A stretch of 64,000 nucleotides of DNA from Verrucomicrobiia bacterium (GTDB lineage Bacteria > Verrucomicrobiota > Verrucomicrobiia > Limisphaerales > JAEYXS01). Position 1 is the stretch's first letter; every line of letters starts with the position of its first letter. The position numbers and the translations under genes are program-made. The notes below the pieces were generated by a model, which ran no database searches, had not been told where the DNA came from, and worked only from the letters and a program-made list of their open reading frames with translations. Positions 1-7,355 of this stretch are shown piece by piece. The stretch covers positions 124,001 through 188,000 of the forward strand of contig DASWYF010000022.1 in NCBI GenBank assembly GCA_036405135.1, written 5' to 3'.

Positions 1-1
1 G

Positions 2-64
2 GATTATTGCGCAGAGGTGCCGCAGGCGGGTCGGGTAGTCGAAGAACTGATTAAGCGGAAATAG
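2..64 (+). CDS. C-terminal end of an unidentified protein (partial)
   Basis: The window opens inside an open frame that ends DYCAEVPQAGRVVEELIKRK and stops at TAG (62-64). The charged, helix-like tail reads like a real C-terminus. Only about 20 residues are visible, so no family can be named. It is followed by a repeat-rich spacer and a gene on the opposite strand, so it is the last gene of its transcription unit. Confidence 0.5.
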   Translation, partial: DYCAEVPQAGRVVEELIKRK

Positions 65-243
65 TTTACCACGGAGACACGGAGGGCTCAGAGAAGGGAT
101 TTTTAGAGCCACAGCCCCGACTAAAGCTGGGGTGAAATTAAACACGGATCACACGGATAGGGGAAGAAAAGTATGCGGATTCGATTCGAGGACGACGACG
201 AGAACGAGGACGATTACGATGGGATAGATGGTTGGTTGGTTGG
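65..243. repeat. Repeat-filled spacer with ACACGGA units and a simple-sequence tract
   Basis: No gene is seen here. The stretch holds ACCACGGAGACACGGAGGG (about 69-87), AACACGGATCACACGGATAGG (about 141-161) and a low-complexity GAGGACGACGACGAGAACGA-type tract (about 185-220), followed by tandem GGTT units. The CACGGA/CACAGA units recur elsewhere in the window (3024-3070, 17824-17972, 25674-25694, 26579-26611), so they are members of a dispersed family rather than gene remnants. Confidence 0.6.
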
Positions 244-828
244 TCACTTTAGGCGGTAGTGGCCGGTGATGGTGAAGCCGAACAGGAGGTCTTCTTCTTG
301 GGTGCCGGAGCCGATATTGTGGATGATGAGGGGAATGCCTTTTGAGCTCCGACGATCGGAGACGAGGCCGATGTGGGTGATACCGTTGCCGAGGTCCCAA
401 GTGACGATGTCGCCGGGGAGATAATCAGCGGGCTTTTGGGTGATAGTCTGTGAATAGCCTTTGCGTTTGAAATAGGTCATCAGGTTGGGGACGCGGCGGT
501 GGTCGATGTTTTTATCGGGCTTGGTGAGGCCCCATTTCTTTGGGTAAGCGGAGAAGTTCGCGCGCATGTCTTCGTGGACTTCTTTTTGGAGATCGAGGGA
601 TTGCTGGCGCAGGGCGCGGATGATGACATCGGTGCAGACGCCGGTTTCCTTGGGGACATCGCCGCCGGGGTAGCTCAGGGTGCGGTAGGCAGGGTCGTAG
701 GATTTGGTGATGCCGATCTGGGAGCAGGCGGAGGTGACGAGTTTTTGGGCATTGATTTCGGCGAAGCAAAGTAGCGGGAACAGAAGCAGGAAACATCCAA
801 CACCGGTTGCACCGGTTGGCCAAAACAT
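244..828 (-). CDS. DUF1287 family protein (NlpC/P60-like fold), secreted
   Basis: The 194-residue protein matches the DUF1287 family: YDPAY..L.YPGGDVP near residues 44-60, GVCTDV with Cys65, then PGDIVTW and HIGLVSDRR with His152, ending GHYRLK. DUF1287 proteins resemble papain-like NlpC/P60 hydrolases; Cys65 and His152 would be the catalytic pair, and the substrate is not known. A hydrophobic stretch CFLLLFPLLCFA (residues 12-23) is a probable signal peptide. The ATG at 826-828 is the only ATG close to it. Oddly, residues 3-10 are encoded by a dispersed 20-bp hairpin repeat (802-821), so the N-terminus may have been remodelled by repeat insertion. The frame stays open upstream to 1098, but that part is repeat DNA. 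Family call is firm; start is uncertain. Confidence 0.8.
   Translation of the reverse strand: MFWPTGATGVGCFLLLFPLLCFAEINAQKLVTSACSQIGITKSYDPAYRTLSYPGGDVPKETGVCTDVIIRALRQQSLDLQKEVHEDMRANFSAYPKKWGLTKPDKNIDHRRVPNLMTYFKRKGYSQTITQKPADYLPGDIVTWDLGNGITHIGLVSDRRSSKGIPLIIHNIGSGTQEEDLLFGFTITGHYRLK
802..821. repeat. 20-bp hairpin repeat, CCGGT-TGC-ACCGG type (copy 1)
   Basis: ACCGGTTGCACCGGTTGGCC: a 5-bp stem (CCGGT/ACCGG) with a TGC loop, followed by TTGGCC. It lies inside the first codons of the DUF1287 gene. Five further copies occur at 2955, 26537, 59355, 59376 and 59871. Confidence 0.8.
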
Positions 829-871
829 CGAACGCTGAACATCGAGAGAGGGAGCACCCCTCATCCTCAAT

Positions 872-896
872 CCTTCTCCCCTCCGAGGGGAGAAGG
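872..896. repeat. Dispersed CCTTCTCCCCT hairpin (copy 1)
   Basis: CCTTCTCCCCT-CCG-AGGGGAGAAGG is a perfect 11-bp stem, preceded by CACCCCTCATCC. Related copies are at 25720-25744 (stem CCCTCTCCCCT, with the matching change on the other arm) and 50873-50892. Elements of this look are widespread in bacterial intergenic DNA. Confidence 0.75.
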
Positions 897-961
897 AGGA
901 TTGGACACGGCGAACGTCAGCAAACTCTGATATAAATTGAGAAAGCAGATGCTTCGGCGGC

Positions 962-988
962 GGCGCGGTGAGGACACCGCGCCCTACC
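962..988. repeat. Hairpin repeat GGCGCGGTG-AGGA-CACCGCGCC followed by CTACC
   Basis: A perfect 9-bp stem with a 4-base loop, directly followed by CTACC. The same design (stem, short loop, then C(A)CTAC) is seen at 2387-2413, 59474-59500 and 59690-59715 with different stems. It lies in the spacer between the DUF1287 gene and the glycosyltransferase. Confidence 0.65.
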
Positions 989-1027
989 AGCTTGCGCAGA
1001 TGTGACAGAGCTTTTGCGATCCATGGT

Positions 1028-1723
1028 CTATTCGCGTTTGGAGTCATACCAGATGTCCAGGTCTTGGCGGTGTTGGAGGCCCTTGGGACCTTTTGCACCG
1101 ACTGTAAACAGGGTGCGGAGGAAATACCAGAGGGAGTAGGTGCGGGCTTTGCGTCCGGAGGTGAGGACGGTTCCAGCGAGGGTGATGCGACCTTGTTTTT
1201 TCAGGGCGGAGACGAAGATGGCGTCTTCGGCGGCGTAGTAGGTTTCGTTGAAGCCACCAGTGGCGATGAAGGCGGCGCGGGTGCAGAAGAGTGATGAGCC
1301 GCCGGGTTGTCTGAGGAGATGAATGCCGAGCCAGAAGATGGGGTAGCCGAAGTAGAACCATAGCGGGAGCGGTTTATCGAAAGCTGGGATGCCACCGCCA
1401 CCAACTCGGCCTTTTTCCAAAGCCTTTAGGGCTGACTTGAGATAGCGTGGGTTGATGAGGGTGTCGGCGTCGATGAAGAAGAGGATGTCGCCTTGGGCGG
1501 CGCGTCCACCGGAGTTTCGAGTGGCGGCGATGTGGCGGTGGGTGACGTTAAGGACTTTGGCTCCGTGTTGCTCGGCAAGTTGGGCGGTGTCGTCCGTGGA
1601 GGCATCGTTTACGACGATGATTTCGTAGGGTTGATCCAATGATTGAGCGGATTGGCGGATGGCTTGTATGCAGGCGGCGATGGATCTCGCTTCATTGTGG
1701 GCGGGGATGATGAAGGAGAGCAT
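1028..1723 (-). CDS. Family 2 glycosyltransferase
   Basis: The 231-residue protein begins MLSFIIPAHNEARSI, the classic GT2 (GT-A fold) opening, followed by EIIVVNDASTDDT, RNSGGRAAQGDILFF and the metal-binding DAD motif (residues 85-87). A hydrophobic segment PLPLWFYFGYPIFWLGIHLL lies near residue 130, and the acceptor-side AEDAIF motif near residue 175. It should transfer a sugar from a nucleotide sugar at the cytoplasmic face of the membrane; donor and acceptor cannot be told. The ATG at 1721-1723 is chosen because GT2 proteins start just before this strand; the longer frame to 1780 runs into hairpin repeats. It is on the same strand as the GNAT gene upstream. Confidence 0.88.
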   Translation of the reverse strand: MLSFIIPAHNEARSIAACIQAIRQSAQSLDQPYEIIVVNDASTDDTAQLAEQHGAKVLNVTHRHIAATRNSGGRAAQGDILFFIDADTLINPRYLKSALKALEKGRVGGGGIPAFDKPLPLWFYFGYPIFWLGIHLLRQPGGSSLFCTRAAFIATGGFNETYYAAEDAIFVSALKKQGRITLAGTVLTSGRKARTYSLWYFLRTLFTVGAKGPKGLQHRQDLDIWYDSKRE

Positions 1724-1754
1724 GGTATGGATAGGGTAAAGCGGTGGTGGACAC

Positions 1755-1800
1755 GCCGCAAGATGCGGCTTAACCCGCACACTAGGAAGCGTGCGCTACG
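1755..1800. repeat. Two adjacent small hairpins ending in CTACG
   Basis: GCCGCA-AGA-TGCGGC (1755-1769) is followed by CGCAC...GTGCG (1776-1795) and CTACG. They fill the gap between the glycosyltransferase and acetyltransferase genes and resemble the other stem-plus-CTAC elements of the window. Confidence 0.5.
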
Positions 1801-1818
1801 AATGCTTGTGCGCGTCTC

Positions 1819-2316
1819 TTACAGCGATCGAATACCTGTCTTAACTGGTTTCTCGAAGCAGAGGCTGACGGGGTCGCCGATGTAGCGGCCGAAGGCGGGG
1901 ATGCGGTGAAAGCCGTAGCGTTCGTAGAGGGCGATGGCTTCGGGCTGGCGGGTGCCGGTTTCGAGGCGGATGGTTTGGTAGCCCAGAACACCAGCGAGTT
2001 TTTCGAGTTCAGTCAGTATCGCGCGGCCAAGGCCAAGGCGGCGCGCTGAGGGTGAAACGTAGATGCGACGGAATTCGGCTGTGTTGGTATACAAGGGGCA
2101 GAGGGCACCGCACCCGACAGGGTGGCCATCGCGAGTGGCGAGGACGAAGGCATGGCGCGGTTGGAGGAGTTCAGCGGGATTGAAAGAGTCGGGTTCGCCT
2201 TCACCCATGTCAGCGTAGCGTTGAGCGATGTCGGCTGAGAATTCAGCGAGCAAACGGGTGGCGGTTTCGCTGAGCGGGTCGGCGGTTTGGATGGTGATGT
2301 TTGCAGGGGTGTTCAA
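1819..2316 (-). CDS. GNAT family N-acetyltransferase
   Basis: A 165-residue single-domain acetyltransferase. The acetyl-CoA binding loop is visible as VSPSARRLGLGRAIL (roughly residues 86-100, R-x-x-G-x-G/A pattern), preceded by the strand AEFRRIYV and followed by IRLETG and ALYERYGFHRIPAFGRY, the usual C-terminal strand-helix pair. Length is normal for the family. It should move an acetyl group from acetyl-CoA to an amine; the substrate is unknown. The gene is on the same strand as the glycosyltransferase downstream, with hairpin repeats between them. Confidence 0.88.
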   Translation of the reverse strand: MNTPANITIQTADPLSETATRLLAEFSADIAQRYADMGEGEPDSFNPAELLQPRHAFVLATRDGHPVGCGALCPLYTNTAEFRRIYVSPSARRLGLGRAILTELEKLAGVLGYQTIRLETGTRQPEAIALYERYGFHRIPAFGRYIGDPVSLCFEKPVKTGIRSL

Positions 2317-2386
2317 TGGATTGAAAATGAGAGGTTGATGGGGAGTTGGTCAAGCAGTGTGTTGTCGAGCGTATGCTGGGGAGACT

Positions 2387-2413
2387 GGACAGGCGGTGGC
2401 GCCTGTCCCACTA
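2387..2413. repeat. Hairpin repeat GGACAGGCG-GTGG-CGCCTGTCC followed by CACTAC
   Basis: A perfect 9-bp stem with loop GTGG, flanked by GGGGAGACT on the left and CACTAC on the right. An almost identical copy, including flanks, is at 59474-59500 with loop ATGG. It lies in the spacer before the HELVH metalloprotease gene. Confidence 0.75.
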
Positions 2414-2491
2414 CATGCAAGGCAACCGAGGGCGGCTGCTTCGTTGAAAATATTGGATGTGAAATGACGGGTTGTGGTGCATGTTGGGCGC

Positions 2492-2953
2492 GTGATCACA
2501 CCGGTTGAATTCAAGATGTTGCTGCCATTGGTGGTGGCTTGGGCGGAGGAGCAGGAGGCTTTGATTTTGCGCGAAGGCGTTCCTTTGACGGAACGGTTGC
2601 TGGCGGATGCGCGAGCCATCGGGGTGAAGCACCCGGAGCGGGTGAGGTTGCGGGTGGTGGATGAGGTGCCGATGCCGATGGATGTGACATTGCAGGCGGC
2701 GGCTGAGGAGACGGGGTTGCTTTCACCGCTGACGGCTGGACTGACATTGCGTTATGGCATTTTCATCCGTGGCGATTGCTGGGGTGATCGGCGGTTGGTG
2801 GCGCATGAGCTGGTGCATACGATGCAGTATGAGCGGTTGGGCGGGTTCGCGCCGTTTCTGGAGAAGTATCTGATGGAGTGCCTGACGGTGGGGTATCCGA
2901 ATGGGGAGATGGAACAGGAGGCGAGGAGGGTGGAGAGGAATTATGAGGGATGA
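2492..2953 (+). CDS. Small HELVH zinc metalloprotease-like protein
   Basis: The 153-residue protein has the zincin signature HELVH (about residues 105-109) in the context RRLVAHELVHTMQYERLGG, and a downstream acidic stretch EMEQEARR that could give the third zinc ligand. This resembles the compact metalloprotease-like domains grouped with DUF4157-type proteins. There is no signal peptide, so it would act in the cytoplasm. The N-terminus TPVEFKMLLPLVVAWAEEQE reads like a natural start, so the GTG at 2492 is preferred; GTG 2474 and ATG 2516 are alternatives. The stop codon is followed within two bases by a hairpin repeat. Metal binding is likely; substrate unknown. Confidence 0.75.
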   Translation: MITPVEFKMLLPLVVAWAEEQEALILREGVPLTERLLADARAIGVKHPERVRLRVVDEVPMPMDVTLQAAAEETGLLSPLTAGLTLRYGIFIRGDCWGDRRLVAHELVHTMQYERLGGFAPFLEKYLMECLTVGYPNGEMEQEARRVERNYEG

Positions 2954-2954
2954 A

Positions 2955-2974
2955 GCCGATTGCATCGGCGGGCC
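2955..2974. repeat. 20-bp hairpin repeat, CCGAT-TGC-ATCGG variant (copy 2)
   Basis: GCCGATTGCATCGGCGGGCC. Compared with the main form CCGGT-TGC-ACCGG, both arms changed together so that pairing is kept. It starts immediately after the stop codon of the metalloprotease gene. Confidence 0.75.
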
Positions 2975-3212
2975 GATGATCGGGGAAACATTGAATATCC
3001 AACGCCCTACATCGAAAGAGGGAACCACAGAGATTTAGCCACAGATAATCACGGATCACACAGATTGGGAAAAGGATTGTCAATGGGCTTGGGCGTTTGA
3101 GCCATGTGGCTCTCTGGGGAATTTTTTGGCCCTGTGACTATAAATGTCACAGGGGGGATGGTAGAGTGGCGGGGAAGTTGAGAGGAATCGAGGGCGACGA
3201 CGATTTAAGCAT
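2975..3212. repeat. Spacer with dispersed ATCCAAC and CACAGAT repeats
   Basis: No gene is seen. ACATTGAATATCCAACGCCC (about 2989-3008) with ACATCGAAAGAGGG resembles the repeat at 787-852 and the one at 59986-60030. It is followed by a CCACAGA/CACGGATCACACAGAT block (3024-3070). The remaining part leads into the nnr gene and contains a possible small stem CCTGTGACTATAAATGTCACAGG (about 3130-3152) that could serve as regulator or terminator. Confidence 0.5.
3130..3152 (+). terminator. Stem-loop CCTGTGAC...GTCACAGG upstream of nnr
   Basis: CCTGTGAC-TATAAAT-GTCACAGG is a perfect 8-bp inverted repeat with a 7-base AT loop. It lies 60 bases before the nnr start. There is no T tract, so it may instead be an operator-like palindrome (it resembles the half-site spacing of CRP/FNR-type sites). 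Confidence 0.35.
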
Positions 3213-4622
3213 ATGGGAATACCGGTCATAACGGTGGAGCAGATGAGGCGATGGGAGGCGGCGTCTTGGGAAGCGGGACGTCGAGAGGAGGAGGTCATCG
3301 CGCAGGTGGGAAAACTGCTGGCGCGTCGCGTGATGGAGCTGACGAAGCCGGGGGATGCGGTTTTTATTTTGGCGGGCAAGGGGAACAATGGGGCGGATGC
3401 TCGTGCGGTGGAACCGCATTTGATCGAGCGTCGGGTGTGGGTGTTGAAGGTGGTGGAGCCTTTACGAGCCTTGGACAAGATCAAGGAGTTGCTGAAGCGC
3501 GGACCGGCGCTAGTGATCGATGGGCTTTTTGGCATCGGATTGAATCGCGATCTTACGCCGGATTGGTGTGCGGTGATCGATGCGGTGAATGAATCCGGGT
3601 GTCGGGTGCTCTCGGTGGATACGCCATCGGGTCTAGATGCGCAGACGGGTGAGGTACGGGGAGCGGCGGTGAGAGCAGGTTGGACGATGACTTTGGGGGC
3701 ACCGAAGGTGGGGTTGATCGAGGGGAAGGCGGCACCCTATGTGGGGCGGTTGGAGGTGGTGCCGGAGATCGGGTTGGTGGGGTGCGAAGAGGCGAGTGAT
3801 TTGGAATGGATCACGAAGGAAGGTTTTTCAGGGTTTCCGCCGAAGCGTCCGGTGGAGGGACATAAGGGGACGTTCGGGCATGTGACGGTGTTGGGTGGGA
3901 GCTTGGGCTATCATGGAGCAGCGGTGCTGGCGGCGAGGGCGGCGCAACGTGCGATGCCCGGGTTGGTGACTTTGTGCGTGCCAGAGAGTGTGTATGTGAC
4001 GGTGGCTTCGCAATTGCAGAGTGTGATGGTGCATCCGTGGCGGGCAGGGTGGACTCTGCCAGCTAGTAATACTGCGGTGGTGATTGGGCCGGGGATGGTG
4101 ACGGAGGGGGTGCCGGAGGAGTTGCGGGAGTTTGCAATAGATATCTGGCGGACGTCTAAGTGCCCGGTGATTGTGGATGCGAGTGCTTTGGGGTGGTTGC
4201 CAACCGGTCCGGTGGATGGAGAGGCGACGCGGGTGATCACGCCGCATCCGGGTGAAGCCGCGAGGATGTTGAACTGGACGACGGGACAGGTGCAGGGGAA
4301 GCGAGGTGAGGCGTTGAAGGAGCTTTCGGCAAGGTGGGGAAGGGCATGGGTGGTGTTGAAGGGGCGACATACGCTGGTGGGGCGTGCGGCGGGAAAGGTT
4401 TTGGTGAACGGCTCGGGGAATGTGGGGCTGGCACAGGGCGGGAGCGGGGATGTTTTGGCCGGATATCTGGGGGGATTGCTGGCGCAGCCGAAATTACAGG
4501 AGGATGTCTTGAAAACTATTTCATACGGGGTTTGGCAGCATGGGGCGGCGGCGGATGCGCTGGCGGAGGAGAGGAAGATATGGAGTGTGGAGGAGGTATT
4601 GCCATGGATGGGCGCAATTTAA
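3213..4622 (+). CDS. nnr: Bifunctional NAD(P)H-hydrate epimerase / ADP-dependent dehydratase
   Basis: A 469-residue two-domain NAD(P)HX repair enzyme. The N-terminal YjeF domain (about 1-205) shows the epimerase pattern AGKGNNGADARA, VIDGLFGIGLNR and VDTPSGLDAQTG. The C-terminal ribokinase-like domain (about 218-469) shows HKGTFGHVTVLGGS, VIGPGM, ITPHPGEAARML and the catalytic GGSGDVLAG motif near residue 410. Together they epimerise damaged S/R-NAD(P)H hydrate and dehydrate it back to NAD(P)H with ADP (or ATP). The protein is cytoplasmic. The YjeF N-domain opening MGIPVITVEQMRRWE fits the ATG at 3213. Length is normal for the fused form. Confidence 0.95.
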   Translation: MGIPVITVEQMRRWEAASWEAGRREEEVIAQVGKLLARRVMELTKPGDAVFILAGKGNNGADARAVEPHLIERRVWVLKVVEPLRALDKIKELLKRGPALVIDGLFGIGLNRDLTPDWCAVIDAVNESGCRVLSVDTPSGLDAQTGEVRGAAVRAGWTMTLGAPKVGLIEGKAAPYVGRLEVVPEIGLVGCEEASDLEWITKEGFSGFPPKRPVEGHKGTFGHVTVLGGSLGYHGAAVLAARAAQRAMPGLVTLCVPESVYVTVASQLQSVMVHPWRAGWTLPASNTAVVIGPGMVTEGVPEELREFAIDIWRTSKCPVIVDASALGWLPTGPVDGEATRVITPHPGEAARMLNWTTGQVQGKRGEALKELSARWGRAWVVLKGRHTLVGRAAGKVLVNGSGNVGLAQGGSGDVLAGYLGGLLAQPKLQEDVLKTISYGVWQHGAAADALAEERKIWSVEEVLPWMGAI

Positions 4623-4683
4623 CTGAGGGCACGGTATTTTAGGGTTTCAATCTGCCCGGAGATTTGCTATCAAAAGGAAAATC

Positions 4684-5715
4684 ATGCGTAGAATCTTTAA
4701 CCCAGTTTTGGCCGTCGTGATCGCGGTGGTGATGTTCGCATCATCGCTCGGCGCGGAGGTGGTGGTGGAAAATGGCCAGGTGAAACGGGGCAAGTTCAAG
4801 TTCAAGGACGGAACGGAGATATCCGCGGACGTGAGCAGCCCAAATCAAGTGGGTGTCCTTTTCCGATATACGGAAGGGGACATGGCGGGCAAGTTCACGA
4901 AGCGTTATAAATGGGAGGAGTTTTCGCAGGAGACGTTGAAGGATTTCTTGCAGGACAACCGGGTGAAGAATTTCGTGCAATTGCTGATCGAGATCAAGAC
5001 GGAGGATCTGAACAATGTGCAGGACGAGGCGTTGCCCGAACGCAAATCACGCCCGCCAGTGGATGTGAAGCCGGTGCCCAAGGCGAAGCGTGAATTTGCG
5101 GATGCCAGCCTGTTTGGCGCGCTCTTTTCCGGGTCCGGCCTGATGCTTTTGCTGGCAGTATATGTGGCCAATCTCTATGCCGCGTATGAGGTGGCATTTT
5201 TCCGGAATTATCCATTCCCGATCGTGTGCGGTACGTCGGCTGTGCTGCCGGTGCTGGGTTTCGTGATATTCTTGTGCATGCCGACAAAGGAGAAAAAGTC
5301 GGCCGCAGATGAAGCTCATTTGCCGCAACCTGGTGATACGGCCGAGGCTCTGACGGCGGAAGAGCTGGAAGCAGTGGTGGAAGAAGTAGCACCAGTGATG
5401 GAGGCGGCCCCTGTGGTGGTGCAGATCCCGGCGACGCAGGTGTTCAAACGCGGTGAAGTGGCGATCAACCGCCGCTTTATCGAGACGAAGTTCGCACCGT
5501 TCTTCCGTGTGATCATCGGTGATAATGAGAAGGATTTGCGGCTCGTGGTGAAGTCTTCGAAAGGCGAGTTTGTGGGCAATCGCGTTAGCAAGGTGACCCA
5601 AACGGACATGAGCTTGCAGATCACGAATGAGAGCGGCGCTTCCATCGAAGAGACGTTCCCGATCGCGGACATCTTCGAGATCCAGATCCGGCATAAAGAT
5701 GCGCCGGAGCAGTAA
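4684..5715 (+). CDS. Unknown secreted/membrane protein with two central membrane segments
   Basis: I do not recognise a family for this 343-residue protein. An N-terminal hydrophobic segment (residues 5-23, PVLAVVIAVVMFASSLGA) looks like a signal peptide. A charged region up to residue 140 begins with a GKFKFKDGTEISADV strand pattern, similar to short beta modules that describe a response to a stimulus. Two membrane segments follow (about 145-170 and 178-199), then an acidic linker rich in Glu/Ala (about 205-245). A C-terminal domain (about 258-343) begins FKRGEVAINRRFIETKFAPFFRVIIGD. It lies 19 bases before the adenylate kinase gene on the same strand. Function cannot be inferred. Confidence 0.75.
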   Translation: MRRIFNPVLAVVIAVVMFASSLGAEVVVENGQVKRGKFKFKDGTEISADVSSPNQVGVLFRYTEGDMAGKFTKRYKWEEFSQETLKDFLQDNRVKNFVQLLIEIKTEDLNNVQDEALPERKSRPPVDVKPVPKAKREFADASLFGALFSGSGLMLLLAVYVANLYAAYEVAFFRNYPFPIVCGTSAVLPVLGFVIFLCMPTKEKKSAADEAHLPQPGDTAEALTAEELEAVVEEVAPVMEAAPVVVQIPATQVFKRGEVAINRRFIETKFAPFFRVIIGDNEKDLRLVVKSSKGEFVGNRVSKVTQTDMSLQITNESGASIEETFPIADIFEIQIRHKDAPEQ

Positions 5716-5734
5716 GCGGTGGATTTAATCTAGT

Positions 5735-6316
5735 ATGAAGTACAAGACGATATTGCTCTTCGGTGCGCCCGGCGCGGGCAAGGGCACGCAAGGCAAGATT
5801 CTCGGGACCATCCCCAATTATTATCACTGCGCATGTGGTGATGTCTTCCGCAATCTGACCGTCAGCAGCGAGTTGGGTAAAATCTTTATCGAGTATTCCA
5901 GCAAGGGTTTGCTGGTGCCGGATGAACATACGGTGAATCTTTGGCGACGGAACATCGAAGGCAGCCGTCAGCTTGGCTACTTCGAGCCGACGACAGATAC
6001 GCTGGTGCTGGATGGTATCCCTCGCAACGTCGCGCAGGCGGAGATGCTCAAAGACACGCTCGATGTGAAGGGCATCTTGTATCTCACCTGCCAGGACATG
6101 GAGAAGATGGTGCAGCGTTTGCAACGCCGCGCTCTTCGCGAGAACCGTCTGGATGATGCGAACTTGGATGTCATCCGCACGCGTCTGGCCACGTATGACA
6201 AGGAGACGAAGCCGGTGCTGGATTACTACGGTCCGCAACTGGTCCACAACATCGACTCCACGAATTCTCCCGTGCAGGTTCTGCGGTCCATCTTGGACAT
6301 TTTGGTGAAACTTTAA
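5735..6316 (+). CDS. adk: Adenylate kinase, short form
   Basis: The 193-residue protein has the P-loop GAPGAGKGTQ (residues 10-19), the NMP-binding stretch CGDVFR, the VLDGIPRN motif (usual DGFPR) and the RRALRENRLDD...VIRTRL...TKPVLDYY pattern of adenylate kinases. It converts ATP and AMP to two ADP in the cytoplasm. Compared with the roughly 215-residue long form it lacks the inserted zinc or non-zinc LID, as in short-type enzymes. Position after an unknown membrane-protein gene and before an intrinsic terminator suggests these two form one transcript. A related NMP kinase specificity cannot be excluded. Confidence 0.88.
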   Translation: MKYKTILLFGAPGAGKGTQGKILGTIPNYYHCACGDVFRNLTVSSELGKIFIEYSSKGLLVPDEHTVNLWRRNIEGSRQLGYFEPTTDTLVLDGIPRNVAQAEMLKDTLDVKGILYLTCQDMEKMVQRLQRRALRENRLDDANLDVIRTRLATYDKETKPVLDYYGPQLVHNIDSTNSPVQVLRSILDILVKL

Positions 6317-6345
6317 GGCGCAATCGCGCAAGGTCGGTTTTCATA

Positions 6346-6375
6346 CGCCCGGCTGGAAGGCCGGGCGTTGTTTTT
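6346..6375 (+). terminator. Intrinsic terminator after adk
   Basis: CGCCCGGC-TGGAAG-GCCGGGCG is a perfect 8-bp G+C-rich stem followed by TTGTTTTT. It ends only two bases before the ATG of fmt (6378), so fmt should need its own promoter upstream of or inside this hairpin, or read-through. Confidence 0.85.
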
Positions 6376-6377
6376 GA

Positions 6378-7337
6378 ATGAGTACGCGTTATCGCATCAT
6401 TTTCATGGGCACGGCGGAGCTGGCATGCGCCAGCTTGAAGGCATTGCATGAGTCGCCGTTGTTTGAGGTCGTCTTGGTGGTAACCCAACCCGACAAGCCA
6501 AAGGGGCGCGATCTTAAGCTGCAACCCACGCCGGTTAAGGCTGCGGCAATGGAGTTGGGGCTGCCAGTGGAGCAACCACTGAAGGCGCGGGCGGCGGAGT
6601 TCGTTGAGCATCTCAAGACATTTGCGCCCGATCTTATCGTGGTGGCGGCGTATGGGCAGTTACTGCCGCAGAGCATTTTGGATCTGCCGAAGTATGGGTG
6701 CCTGAATGTTCACACCTCCATCCTGCCGAAGTATCGTGGTGCGGCGCCGATCCAGTGGGCCATCATCGATGGGGGAGCGGAAACAGGCGTGACGATCATG
6801 AAGATGGATGCAGGATTGGATACGGGCGACATCGTGACCATCTCCAAAACGCCGATCGCGCCGGAAGATAATACAGCCACCTTGCATGACCGGCTGGCGA
6901 TTATAGGCGCGAAGGCGCTGATTGAGACGATTCCCGGCTACATCAATGGTGACATCAAGCCGCAGCCGCAACCGCCGGAAGGCAGCACTTATGCGCGGAA
7001 GATCACGAAAGATGATGGGCGCATGGATTGGGCGCAACCCGCGCGCGTGCTGTTCAACCGCATCCGTGGGCTCACGCCGTGGCCGGGGGCATTCACGTTT
7101 TTATCGCCAGAGAACAAACTGCGCCTGCTGAAGATTTGGCAGACGGAATTGGTCGTGGATGTGAGTGGTCAGCCGGGCAAGGTGTTGCAGGCGGACAAGA
7201 CGGGAATCGTTGTTGCGTGTGGAGAAGGGGCGCTACGCATCACGTCATTGCAACGCGAAGGAGGACGCCGGATGACGGCGGCTGAGTTTTCAGCGGGGCA
7301 GGCAGTCAAAGTTGGGGATGTTTTTTACGGGGAATGA
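6378..7337 (+). CDS. fmt: Methionyl-tRNA formyltransferase
   Basis: A 319-residue Fmt. It shows the formyl-transferase core RIIFMGTAELA, NVHTSILPKYRGAAPIQWAI (the SLLPxYRGAAPI signature, holding the Asn and His of the active site), ETGVTIMKMDAGLDTGDI with the catalytic Asp, and the C-terminal tRNA-binding domain from about residue 210 (RVLFNRIRGLTPWPGAF). It formylates the initiator Met-tRNA using 10-formyl-tetrahydrofolate. Length is normal. The ATG at 6378 is fixed by the conserved opening but sits against an intrinsic terminator, with no visible Shine-Dalgarno sequence. The usual partner def is not in the window. Confidence 0.97.
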   Translation: MSTRYRIIFMGTAELACASLKALHESPLFEVVLVVTQPDKPKGRDLKLQPTPVKAAAMELGLPVEQPLKARAAEFVEHLKTFAPDLIVVAAYGQLLPQSILDLPKYGCLNVHTSILPKYRGAAPIQWAIIDGGAETGVTIMKMDAGLDTGDIVTISKTPIAPEDNTATLHDRLAIIGAKALIETIPGYINGDIKPQPQPPEGSTYARKITKDDGRMDWAQPARVLFNRIRGLTPWPGAFTFLSPENKLRLLKIWQTELVVDVSGQPGKVLQADKTGIVVACGEGALRITSLQREGGRRMTAAEFSAGQAVKVGDVFYGE

Positions 7338-7355
7338 TTTTTAGCAACAGATTGA

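Noticed and set aside
149-400. Minus-strand frame overlapping the DUF1287 gene
   Set aside because: Arg/His/Pro-rich, made partly from low-complexity GAGGACGACG sequence, and in conflict with a recognisable gene.
3130-3152. CRP/FNR-type operator upstream of nnr
   Set aside because: The palindrome TGTGAC-N7-GTCACA resembles such a site by eye, but with one copy and no regulator nearby I keep it only as a low-confidence stem-loop.
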